From NCBI GenBank assembly GCA_964511535.1, contig CAZEFW010000019.1, positions 16,222-80,221 of the forward strand: 64,000 nt of DNA, given 5' to 3'. The notes beneath the pieces are model-generated. The model searched no databases. It was not told the DNA's origin and worked only from the letters and a program-made list of their open reading frames with translations. Positions 53,944 to 62,470 of the stretch are shown one piece after another (position 1 is the stretch's first letter; every line of letters begins with the position of its first letter). Position numbers and translations under genes: made by a program. The stretch comes from CAZCFB01 sp964511535 (GTDB taxonomy: Bacteria; Myxococcota_A; Polyangia; GCA-2747355; CAZCFB01).

Positions 53944-54954
53944 CTATCGCTTGTTTAGCGCCCAGCTGTAGGGCAGGTACTCCAGGCTGGTGGCGGCGGA
54001 CAGCTTGTCGGCCAGGGTCTTGTGGTACCGCGCCAGGTACTGCCCCACGGTCTTGCCGTCGATCTTGAAGTCCACGGCGTACCAGGTGAACAGCTTGGAC
54101 ACCTTCAGCTTTCCCGCCACCTCGCGCACGCCGAGGCGGCTGTTGATGAAGCGCCGGGTCAGCGCCTCCAGGATGCCGTTGATGCCGCTGTTGCTGTAGA
54201 ACGCCCTGCAACGCAAGGGCGGGCAGGAGCGCGCCCCGCAAACAAGGGCGAAGTGGATTCGCGGGTCCTTGAACACTGGCCGGATCAATTTGTTCTCCAG
54301 GTGATCCAGGGTCATCTGCTGGCGCGCGACGCGGAACTTGAGCTTCTTGAAAAACCCGGGCACCGTCATCACGCCCTTCATGGGCCAGCGGTCCACGATG
54401 GCCTTGACCACCAGGGCGTTGTACGCGTTGAGGTAGAACGCCAGGCTCGACTTCTTGTGGTGCGGCGGCCTGGGCTTGTTGCCCACGTAGGACACGAACA
54501 TGTCCAGCAGCTTTTTGTCCTCCTTTGCGATGCCCGCGTAGTCGAGGCGGCCGTTCTTGCAGCGCCGCTTGAGCAGCGCATCCCACAGGGCAGTGCCGGT
54601 CTTGGGCCGGGCAGAGGGCTTCTTGGTGCCCGTTGGCGTTGGTGTGGGCGTGGGCGTGGAGGTTGGCGTTGGGGCAGGCGTTGGCGCGGATGTGGGTGTG
54701 GGGGCGGGGTCGGGCGGGGGCGGGGGGGCGGGGTCGGGCGCGGGCTGGGGCGCGGGAGCGGGCGCGTGGGTGGGCGGTGGCGTGGGTGCGGGGGGGGGGT
54801 GGGTTGGGGGTGGGGGGGCGGGCGCGGGCGCGGGCTGGGGAGTGGGAGTGGTGGCGGGCTCGTTGGTTTTCGTGGTCGCGGGATCTGTGCGGCCCTTGCA
54901 TCCGACCAGCGCGAAACTCAACAACACCACCCATCCGATCTGTCTCATGGTCAT
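53944..54954 (-). CDS. DUF547 lipoprotein with long Pro/Ala/Thr-rich linker
   Basis: 336 residues: lipobox ALVGC (Cys19), a linker of about 90 residues made of Pro, Ala and Thr (APAPAP, TPTPTP), then a DUF547 domain (AFYLNAYNALVVKAI, DPRIHFALVCGARSCPPL, WYAVDFKI). DUF547 proteins are a large bacterial and plant family without settled function; the conserved His and Cys suggest an enzyme. It lies downstream of the kinase/TPR/FG-GAP set, 25 bp after it, but has its own TATAAT. Confidence 0.85.
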   Translation of the reverse strand: MTMRQIGWVVLLSFALVGCKGRTDPATTKTNEPATTPTPQPAPAPAPPPPTHPPPAPTPPPTHAPAPAPQPAPDPAPPPPPDPAPTPTSAPTPAPTPTSTPTPTPTPTGTKKPSARPKTGTALWDALLKRRCKNGRLDYAGIAKEDKKLLDMFVSYVGNKPRPPHHKKSSLAFYLNAYNALVVKAIVDRWPMKGVMTVPGFFKKLKFRVARQQMTLDHLENKLIRPVFKDPRIHFALVCGARSCPPLRCRAFYSNSGINGILEALTRRFINSRLGVREVAGKLKVSKLFTWYAVDFKIDGKTVGQYLARYHKTLADKLSAATSLEYLPYSWALNKR

Positions 54955-54960
54955 GCAGCA

Positions 54961-54966
54961 ATTATA
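54961..54966 (-). promoter_or_regulatory. TATAAT -10 element, probable leaderless start of the DUF547 gene
   Basis: Perfect TATAAT on the minus strand with 6 nt between it and ATG 54954. No ribosome binding site in between and no clear -35. Confidence 0.45.
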
Positions 54967-54979
54967 GCGAGGGAACCGC

Positions 54980-56665
54980 TTATCGGTAGCTGATCTCCAC
55001 CCGATGCAGGGTGGGCGCGGGTCCGAAGCCCGGGTTCTCCAGCACCGCCCGGTACTGGATGTAGCGGCGGCTGTCCAGGCCTCGCTCCGGCAGAGGCGTG
55101 TCGCCACGGCCGAAGCTGTCCGTGGCCGACTTGGGCCCGGTCCAGGCAGCGCTGGCCAGGTCCGCCGCGGTGCTCGCGGCGCGCAGCTGGAGCTTGAGCC
55201 GGGCTCCGGACGGCACGGTGGCCTTGACCGACAGCAGGCCGTATCGCGGGTCGTCCATGCCGGTGTCCAGCGCTCTCGAGGTGAACACGCCGCGGGCGCG
55301 ACGATCCGACACCGCGCCGGGGTCCTGCCCCACCGACATGTAGCCCTGCGAAGAATCCAGCGGCGCTGGCACCTTGGCGCTGGTCCCTGCCCGTCGGGTC
55401 CAGGGCCCGCTGTACAGGTCGCTGACGTTGCCCTCGAAGTTGACGAAGAGCACCTCCGGGTGCCCGTCCCGGTCAAGGTCCGCCGCCAGGTTCCCGAAGG
55501 CCGTCTTCGTCTTGATATCCAGGCGCAGATTTTTGGCCCTGGCGCCCCTGCTCCAGGGCCCCCAGTAGATGTACGAGGGCGTGTCCTTGGTGCGGGAGTT
55601 GCTGATCACCAGCTCGAGGTGACCGTCGCGGTTCAGGTCGGCGGCCGACACCCCGGTGGCGCCCGCGGTGGGCAGCAGCGTGCGGCGCTGCTTGCCATAG
55701 GCGCGGGTGCCATCGCCCCAGTAGATGTACGACTCGTCCACGTCCTGGTTGTAGTAGCCGAGGTTGGTGATCACCACGTCCAGGTGGCCGTCACGATCCA
55801 GATCCGCCACCGCCACGTCGGCGGCGCCGCGAGACGGCAGCTCCGCGCGCCGACTGGCGGCGTACTTGCCACCCGCCGCCCCCCAGTAGATCAGCGAGGG
55901 CACGTCCCGCGTCTTGTCCCGCTGCAGGCTGCCGAAGATCAGGTCGAGGTGGCCGTCGGCGTCCAGATCCGCCACCGCGTTTCCGGTGGCGCCCCAGGTG
56001 GGGACCTCCGCGCGCTTCTTCAACCCCGAGCCGCCTCCCCAGTAGATGTGCGAGTTGATCTCGTTGGTCTTCTTGCTGCTGGAAAAGGAGCAGGAGACCA
56101 CCAGGTCGAGGTGGCCGTCGGCGTTCAGGTCCGCGGCGCTCAACCCCAGGGCGCCGGTGGTGGGCAGCTCCTGGCGGCGATCGCCCTGGGCGCTGAACTT
56201 GCCGCCCTTGTTCCAGTAGACATACGACGGGTTGTCAAAGCCCGCGTCGTCCCGCCAGCTGCTGAAGACCAGATCGGGCGCGCCATCGCTGTTCAGGTCT
56301 GCCACCAGCCCGAAGGAGGCGCCGATGGTGGGCAGCTTCTGCTGCACGGGCTTGCCGCTGCGGGGGGGCCTGGCCGCTGTGTGGTGAAGCACCGACGCGC
56401 GCCGGTAGCTGCCCTGGCTTCCGAGGTTGGCCACCAGCAGGTCGGCCCAGCCCGTGCGGCTGGCGTCCAGATCGTCGGCCAGGGTCACGCCGCCGGCGCC
56501 GGCCGTGACATGCTGGCGCGCGCCCTCGAGCTCGAAGGTGCCCTGGAGGAAGCTGGCCCGGTCGGCGTCAACGAGGCGGCCGGGCAACCGCTCCAGGTCG
56601 AGGGTGCAACCGCAGCACAGCGCCGCGGCGGCCAGGCAGAGGGCCGTGAACGCGGGTCGGGACAT
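54980..56665 (-). CDS. FG-GAP/VCBS-repeat lipoprotein
   Basis: 561 residues, lipobox LCCGC (Cys20). At least six FG-GAP repeats are visible by the Ca2+-loop motif DLNADGHLDLV, DLDADGHLDLIF, DLDRDGHLDVV, DLNRDGHLELV and similar, each with a YIYWG strand. This makes an integrin-like seven-bladed propeller, followed by a beta-sandwich-like C-terminal domain. It follows the TPR/PEGA gene with a direct TAG-ATG join. Surface binding role inferred. Confidence 0.9.
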   Translation of the reverse strand: MSRPAFTALCLAAAALCCGCTLDLERLPGRLVDADRASFLQGTFELEGARQHVTAGAGGVTLADDLDASRTGWADLLVANLGSQGSYRRASVLHHTAARPPRSGKPVQQKLPTIGASFGLVADLNSDGAPDLVFSSWRDDAGFDNPSYVYWNKGGKFSAQGDRRQELPTTGALGLSAADLNADGHLDLVVSCSFSSSKKTNEINSHIYWGGGSGLKKRAEVPTWGATGNAVADLDADGHLDLIFGSLQRDKTRDVPSLIYWGAAGGKYAASRRAELPSRGAADVAVADLDRDGHLDVVITNLGYYNQDVDESYIYWGDGTRAYGKQRRTLLPTAGATGVSAADLNRDGHLELVISNSRTKDTPSYIYWGPWSRGARAKNLRLDIKTKTAFGNLAADLDRDGHPEVLFVNFEGNVSDLYSGPWTRRAGTSAKVPAPLDSSQGYMSVGQDPGAVSDRRARGVFTSRALDTGMDDPRYGLLSVKATVPSGARLKLQLRAASTAADLASAAWTGPKSATDSFGRGDTPLPERGLDSRRYIQYRAVLENPGFGPAPTLHRVEISYR

Positions 56666-57916
56666 CTAAAACCGCACCCGCACTGTCCCGGGCGCCACCA
56701 CCGCGGCCTTCGCTGCCGCCTCGTCGCTGGCCATGCGCGGCTCCAGGAAGTAGAGCACCACGGTGACCAGTGCCAGGCCGCCAGCCACCCCGGCGGCGAT
56801 GTTGGCGCCCAACGCGTCCCGCTCGATGGCCCGCCGTCGCTTCGGGAGCTGCGCCTCCAGGTCGCGCTGGGCGTCCGGCGAGCTCGCCCTGTCCCACGCC
56901 TCCAGATCCCGGGCGTAGGCGTCAGCCTCCATCTGCGCCGAGACCCCGAGGCCCACGGCCGCGACGCCGGCCGCGCCCGTCGCGGCGGCCATGACCCAGG
57001 TCCAGATCCGTCGTCGGGGCGGCGACGGGCGCAGCGGATCGACGGTGATGCCCGACTTGCGCGCATCGGCTGCAGGCTCGGAGGTGGAGGCCGCCGCGCC
57101 CCCTGCCAGCTTCATCTCCACCGCCTCGCGGCGCCCGGGAGCCACCAGCACCCGGCGCTCGCGGCGCAGCTTTCCGTCGAGGCTGCGCACCTGCAGCAGG
57201 TACACGCCGGCGGGTGAGCGGCCCCAGTAAGGCGCGCGGCCCACGGACTTGCCGTCGAGCAGCACCTCTGCCTGGGGCAGGTCGCACTTGACCGACAGCT
57301 CGCCCCTCACCGGCGCGTCCCGGCGCATCAGCACCGGCTCCGACACGGCGTAACCCCTGGCCGACACCGTCACCTTCACCCGGCGCCAGGGCGGCAGCCG
57401 CACCTCGGTGCTGTGGCGCCACTTGCCGTTGAGCCCGCGCACCTCCACGTTGTGCACGCCGGCCGGCAGCGCGGAGATCACCGGCGCGGTGCCCACCACC
57501 TCGTTGTTGATCAGCACGGTCCCGCTGTTTCCCGGGCCGCGCACCACCACCTCACCGCGCAGCCCCTGCTTCGCCGTCTGGAACAGCTTGACCAGCTCGG
57601 GCTTGTGCCGGTCGCCGTCCAGGTTCAGGCCGGGGGCGTGGGTCAGGGCAGCGGAGAAGGACGCCACGGCGGCGTCGGGTTTGCCCGCCGTGGCCTGGAT
57701 CAGCCCGAGACCGAGCAGCGCGCGGGCCAGCCGCTGTGGCTGCTGCGCCGAGGACACCACCTGCTGCAGCGCCGCCTGCGCCCCGGCGTATTCGCCGGCC
57801 TCCAGCAGCCGCTCCCCCTCGGCCAGCCGGGCGGCTGGATCCGGCGCCCCGGCAAATGCACGGGGCGAGGGCAGCAGCAGCAGCAGCCCGCAGAGCAGCG
57901 CCACCCGGGCGAACAT
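56666..57916 (-). CDS. TPR/PEGA membrane protein
   Basis: 416 residues: signal peptide (cleavage near AFAGAP), TPR repeats to about 95, two or three PEGA-like beta repeats (VLINNEVVGTAPV, VLLDGKSVGRAPY), a charged linker, two hydrophobic helices (about 305-325 and 370-390) and a VAPGTVRVRF end. Same class as 21668-22660 and 46536-47423. The ATG directly follows the kinase TAG with no spacer, so they are coupled. Confidence 0.87.
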   Translation of the reverse strand: MFARVALLCGLLLLLPSPRAFAGAPDPAARLAEGERLLEAGEYAGAQAALQQVVSSAQQPQRLARALLGLGLIQATAGKPDAAVASFSAALTHAPGLNLDGDRHKPELVKLFQTAKQGLRGEVVVRGPGNSGTVLINNEVVGTAPVISALPAGVHNVEVRGLNGKWRHSTEVRLPPWRRVKVTVSARGYAVSEPVLMRRDAPVRGELSVKCDLPQAEVLLDGKSVGRAPYWGRSPAGVYLLQVRSLDGKLRRERRVLVAPGRREAVEMKLAGGAAASTSEPAADARKSGITVDPLRPSPPRRRIWTWVMAAATGAAGVAAVGLGVSAQMEADAYARDLEAWDRASSPDAQRDLEAQLPKRRRAIERDALGANIAAGVAGGLALVTVVLYFLEPRMASDEAAAKAAVVAPGTVRVRF

Positions 57917-59628
57917 CTACTGCCTCTCCAGGCTCAGGGTCACGGTGCGGCTCTCGCCCCCCTTGAGGGACACCTTCATCTGCTGCTTTTTGAACCCTGG
58001 CCGCTGCACGGTGACCTTGTGGGCGCCGGGGCGCACCTTCCAGCGATGAATGGGCGAGTCGCCCAGCTTCTTGCCGTCCAGAAACACATGCGCCCAGTAT
58101 GCTTTGCCCTCGTACCGCGTATGCACCGTCAACCGCGCCATCCGAACTCTACGGCGCGGCTTCTTCTTACCATTCACCACCAACGCGGACGCGGACGATC
58201 GATCCGCAGCGGGTGCGGAATCGGGAGCGGGAGCGGGAGCGGAAGCGGGAGCGGGAGCGGGAGCGGAANNNNNNNNNNNNNNNNNNNNNNNNNNNNNNNN
58301 NNNNNNNNNNNNNNNNNNNNNNNNNNNNNNNNNNNNNNNNNNNNNNNNNNNNNNNNNNNNNNNNNNNNTGCGGAATCGGGAGCGGGAGCGGGAGCGGAAG
58401 CGGGAGCGGGAGCGGGAGCGGAATCGGGAGCGGGAGCGGGAGCGGAATCGGGAGCGGGAGCGGGAGCGGAATCGGGAGCGGAATCGGGAGCGGGAGCGAG
58501 TGCCGGGGCCGCATCCGGCGTGGCAACGGCGCCCCGATCTGCCGGGGGCCGGCTCGCCAGGATGTAGGCCACGGTGCCCGCGCCCAGGGCCAGCACCAGG
58601 AAGGCCGCAAGCATCAGGGCCAACCGGCGGGCCCCGGTCGGGGGCTGGTCGGGCGGCGAGGCCATGACCCGGGTGGTGGCGGCGTCGTCCATGTCACCTG
58701 CCCTGGCGGTCTCCGCGGTATTCACCGACGCCTCGCCCTTGCTCGCGCTGCCGGTCACCGATGCGCCGGCGACCCCGTCGTGCAGGGCCCGGCTGAACGC
58801 CTCCTTGAGCGCCTCGGCCGTGGGGTGCCGGTCCTTTGGGTCCCTGGAGAGCGCGCGGTGGAGCTCCGTCTCCACCGCCGGCGGCAGCTCGGGGCAGCGC
58901 GCCGCCAGCGACGGCCGCTCTCCGTGCACGATGTTGTACAGGATGTTCGGGATCGCCTCGCCCTCGAAGGGCAGCTCTCCCGTGAGCATGGCGTACAGGA
59001 TCACGCCCAGGGCGAACACGTCGGTGCGCCCGTCGATGAGCTCCCGCTTGCCCAGGGCCTGCTCGGGGCTCATGAAGTACGGCGTGCCGATCACCACGTC
59101 GGCGGTGGTCAGGTTCCCCTGCTGCCCCAGCACCTTGGAGATGCCGAAGTCCACCACCTTGACCACCTCGCCTCCCTCGACGGCCTTGCTGATGAAGATG
59201 TTCTGCGGCTTGAGATCCCGGTGCACCACCCCCTTGCCGTGGGCCGCGGTCAGCGCCGACGCGGTCTGCTCCAGCAGCCGCTCCACCTCCGGTAGCTCGA
59301 GGCGCCCCAACCGCTCCAGCCGCGTGGCCAGGTCCTCGCCGTCCAGCAACTCCATGACGATGAACGGCAGGCCATCCACGGTGTAGTTGAAGTCCACCAC
59401 CTCCACGATGTGCGGGTGGCCGAGCTGGCTGGTGACCTGGGCCTCCTGCTGAAAGCGGGCCACCGAGTTCTTCTCCGGGTTGACGCTGGTGGACAGGATC
59501 TTCACCGCGAACCGGCGCGGCAGGCGCAGGTGGGCCGCCTCGTACACGGTGCCCATGCTCCCCTTGCCGAGAAGCCGGACGATGCGGTAGGTGCCGGAGA
59601 GCACCTCGCCGATGAGGGGATCCTGCAT
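57917..59628 (-). CDS. Transmembrane Ser/Thr kinase with PEGA outer domain, split by an assembly gap
   Basis: Kinase domain about 10-285: GKGSMGTVYEA, Lys43, HRDLKPQN (Asp138), DFG (Asp160), SPEQ. Helix about 335-358. A DSAPAPAP repeat linker follows and is cut by 100 N at 58269-58368. Beyond the gap the same repeat resumes in another frame and runs without a stop into a PEGA domain (VFLDGKKLGDSPI ... VTVQRPGF) ending at 57917. So this is one gene with unknown linker length, not two. GGAGG precedes ATG 59628. First gene of the kinase/TPR/FG-GAP operon. Confidence 0.8.
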
Positions 59629-59671
59629 GACCTCCGGATATTACCCGCAGATCAGGTAGCCTGCATATTCC

Positions 59672-61255
59672 TCACCGGGGCAGGCGCTGCAGGTAGGTGC
59701 CGGGGCCCGGCGCCGCGTCCTGGTTGAACAGGGCCACGCACCCGGACAGGTCCACGGCATAGGGCACGGGCCCCTGCAGCCGCCGCGCCTTCCACTGGCC
59801 CAGCCGGGTCACCTTGCCCCCGGCGCGCCCGGCGTAGTTCAGCGTCTCGACGCCACCCTTGGGCCGCTCGGTCCAGAGCAGCCCCCGGTCGCCAGGCACC
59901 CAGCGAACATGGCCCAGGGCGTACGCGGACGAGGTGATCTTGGTGCCCGCGCCTTTTTGCTTCAGGTCGTCTACCCACAGCTCGTTTGCTCCTGCCCCGC
60001 CGCCCCGGACATGGACCACCATGGCGCCGGCCCCCGAAGGCTGGAACCAGGCGCCGTACAGGCTGGGGGACAGGCGCCGGGGTTTGCCCACGCCCACGGG
60101 GGCCGCGCCCAGGGCCATGGCGGGGTAGCCGCCATTGGCGGCGTACAGGGCGTGGCTGCCGTCGGCGGTGAACGTCCAGACCCGGAACGCCAAAGAGACC
60201 GCCTGGTAGGGGAACAGGTCGTCGGCCAGCACCGTGCTGCCGGTTCCGTCGGTGTTCACCGAGATCAGGCTGGCGGACATGCCCGAGGCAGGCAGCTCTG
60301 CCGCGAGCACCTGCTTGCCGTCCGGGCTGACCGCGTAGGTCCAGCGGCCCGTGCTCAGGTCGAAGTGCCCGAACAGGCCGTAGCCCGGCATCTGCACCGC
60401 CTTGACCGGCGTCCCGCCGGGCAGCCGGGCAGCCATCAGCGCCTGGGTGTTGCCCTTGCAGGCGATGATGCGCCGGTAAAGCAGCAGGTCGCCCCGCGGC
60501 GAAAAGTGCAGCGAGCCGGGCGACACGTCCTGGCCCAGCCGGGTCTGCTTGCCCGTGGCCATGTCGTACACCATCACGTGGCCGGTCTGGCCGAAGCAGT
60601 CAGACCCCGTGTTGGTGGGCACCATGTAGGCCAGGCGGGCGCCGGGGCGGTCCAGGATCACGCCGTGGTGCCGCACCTTGCCAGCGAGGGTTGTGGCCTT
60701 GGCCGACGCCATGTCCACCCGCTCCAGGCGCCCGTGGTGGGTGTCGCAGTCGCGGGCCACGAACACCGCGTCGCCCGACGGCAGGGCGCGGTAGCTGCAG
60801 ACGTCTTTGGCCAGCAGCCGGGCCTTGCCGGCGCCCGGCTTCAGCGCCAGCAGATCGCCAGCGCGCAGCTTCTTGTCGGTTATGCGCCGGGCCAGCAGCT
60901 CCGAGGTGGCCGACAGCCAGGTGACCTCGGTGATCCCCTTTTCGCGCAGCACCGGCTTGCCCCCGGGCAGGCGCAGCTCGTACAGGTCACCGTCGGCGTT
61001 GTCCCGGTGGCTGATGAGCCAGGCCCGCCGCAGATCTGGCGTGATGAGGGCGCGGCGCGTCTGAAACGAGGCAACCTGTTTGCCCGCGTTATAGGAGAAC
61101 AGGGCGCTGCAGGCCGCCGGAGGTGCGGCGTCGGTGCCGCCCCCGCCGCCGCCGTCATCGCCGGGCCACTCCTGCACCGGCCGGCTCGTATTGCACGAAC
61201 AGAGCGCCGCCAGCAGCCACGGCGCCACCAGGGCGCGCGTGAGGCCGCTGCTCAT
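59672..61255 (-). CDS. Propeller-type lipoprotein A
   Basis: 527 residues; lipobox ALCSC (Cys21), Gly-rich stretch, then WD40/TolB-like beta repeats with TPDLRRAWLIS, LYELRLPGGK, FTADGSHALYA and YAVSPDGKQVLAA motifs, ending PYAVDLSGCVALFNQD. A close relative of the partial gene at 62471-64000. Its ATG overlaps the CAT-like gene stop as ATGA. Likely a surface or periplasmic binding protein; ligand unknown. Confidence 0.85.
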   Translation of the reverse strand: MSSGLTRALVAPWLLAALCSCNTSRPVQEWPGDDGGGGGGTDAAPPAACSALFSYNAGKQVASFQTRRALITPDLRRAWLISHRDNADGDLYELRLPGGKPVLREKGITEVTWLSATSELLARRITDKKLRAGDLLALKPGAGKARLLAKDVCSYRALPSGDAVFVARDCDTHHGRLERVDMASAKATTLAGKVRHHGVILDRPGARLAYMVPTNTGSDCFGQTGHVMVYDMATGKQTRLGQDVSPGSLHFSPRGDLLLYRRIIACKGNTQALMAARLPGGTPVKAVQMPGYGLFGHFDLSTGRWTYAVSPDGKQVLAAELPASGMSASLISVNTDGTGSTVLADDLFPYQAVSLAFRVWTFTADGSHALYAANGGYPAMALGAAPVGVGKPRRLSPSLYGAWFQPSGAGAMVVHVRGGGAGANELWVDDLKQKGAGTKITSSAYALGHVRWVPGDRGLLWTERPKGGVETLNYAGRAGGKVTRLGQWKARRLQGPVPYAVDLSGCVALFNQDAAPGPGTYLQRLPR

Positions 61256-61905
61256 GACAGCGCCTTGACGGGATCGTCGAACGCTCCCTGCAGCACCTCG
61301 AAGAAGCGCGCCAGGTGGCGGCCGTCCACCACCGCGTGGTGCGCCTGGATCGACACCGACAACGCCAGCGGGCCCTGACCTGCGAGGCCCTCCGGCGCCA
61401 CCTTGCCCCACACGATGCGGGGCACCGAGTCGGGGGGCGACAGGGGAACCGGCTGGGTCACGCCCAAAAACGAGGTCCACGGGAAGGCAGACAGAAACAG
61501 ATAGTCGTCACGGCCCGGCTCGTCCTCGAACACCGGATCGGTGCGCATGCGCGCCATGCGCTGCTCCGCCTCGGCGGCGAACAGGCCGAAGGGGCGCTCG
61601 AAGGGCACCTCGCAGAAACTGAACACGTCGGCCTCGTCGGTGGCCACCGAGAAGGACGGGTGCGCCACCTCGTGCTCCACCACCTGGTCGCCCCGGATGC
61701 GGCGCCGCAGCTCGGGGATCCGGTTGGCCGCGTCGGACATCAGGTAAGCCAGCGCCACGTGAAGCCGCGCGCCCAGCTGCTTCGAGTGCCGAACCAGCGG
61801 CCCCACCCGCAGCGGCGCGGTGACGCTGAAGTAGGGCACCGCCATGGCGTTGAAGTACTCGAAGTGGCGCCGCCTGTGGGCGCTGTCGAAGGTTATCTTC
61901 TTCAT
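61252..61905 (-). CDS. Chloramphenicol-acetyltransferase-like acyltransferase
   Basis: 217 residues, the normal length of the trimeric CAT family. N-terminus RRRHFEYFNAMAVPYFSVT and catalytic HHAVVDGRH near the C-terminus both fit. It moves an acetyl group from acetyl-CoA to a hydroxyl; whether chloramphenicol is the substrate is not shown. Sandwiched by 4-bp ATGA overlaps between a small membrane protein and a propeller lipoprotein, which suggests a shared housekeeping or envelope role rather than a resistance cassette. Confidence 0.9.
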   Translation of the reverse strand: MKKITFDSAHRRRHFEYFNAMAVPYFSVTAPLRVGPLVRHSKQLGARLHVALAYLMSDAANRIPELRRRIRGDQVVEHEVAHPSFSVATDEADVFSFCEVPFERPFGLFAAEAEQRMARMRTDPVFEDEPGRDDYLFLSAFPWTSFLGVTQPVPLSPPDSVPRIVWGKVAPEGLAGQGPLALSVSIQAHHAVVDGRHLARFFEVLQGAFDDPVKALS

Positions 61906-62339
61906 CCGACGTCCAGGCTGAACCTGGCGAGCATCTCCGCGCGCTTGCGCTTGCTCGTGCGCCTGGCCAGCTTGCCCACGATGAGGTAGCAAACCCCCAG
62001 CCCGAACCCGACCATGAGGAACCACAGGTAGTTGGCTGGCTGATCACGGAAGACCACCAGCAGGAACTCTTCGATCAACGCGCCGGAGGTCAGGGCGTAC
62101 CCTGCCATGCCGAGGCAGCCCCAGATACACAGGGCGCGCAGCCAGACCGTGATCACGGACTTCCAGTTCAGGTCGATGGGCGCGCACCGATCGCGGTCAC
62201 CATCTCGCAGGAAGAAGCTGGCCATCGGCACGATGGGGAACCACCACACATGCACGAACTGGGTCGCCACATGGCCGGCGCCGTCCACCACGTCGCTGCG
62301 ACCGAAAAGACGCTTGCCACCAATCATCGGTATTCGCAT
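61902..62339 (-). CDS. Small membrane protein, unknown function
   Basis: 145 residues with two clear hydrophobic helices (about 72-90 and 110-130), a Trp-rich N-terminal segment VHVWWFPIVPMASFF and a basic C-terminus (RRTSKRKRAE). ATG 62339 has AGGAGGTGG 9 nt upstream and is preferred to an upstream GTG. The stop overlaps the CAT-like ATG as ATGA. Not recognised. Confidence 0.75.
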   Translation of the reverse strand: MRIPMIGGKRLFGRSDVVDGAGHVATQFVHVWWFPIVPMASFFLRDGDRDRCAPIDLNWKSVITVWLRALCIWGCLGMAGYALTSGALIEEFLLVVFRDQPANYLWFLMVGFGLGVCYLIVGKLARRTSKRKRAEMLARFSLDVG

Positions 62340-62470
62340 GACTTCACCACCTCCTGTTCCCACCCACGATCCGTTGATCGCCGTTTTTGTTGGGGTCCAG
62401 GCTTTCTATTCGAAGTGATGGACGGAAGTCAACGCCAGAGCATCGCCGGGCCGCCAGAGAAGAGAGCGCC

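Noticed and set aside
58174..58268. Kinase C-terminus rich in Leu-Pro
   Set aside because: That reading is the wrong frame after the 100-N gap; the repeat-consistent frame leads to the PEGA domain.
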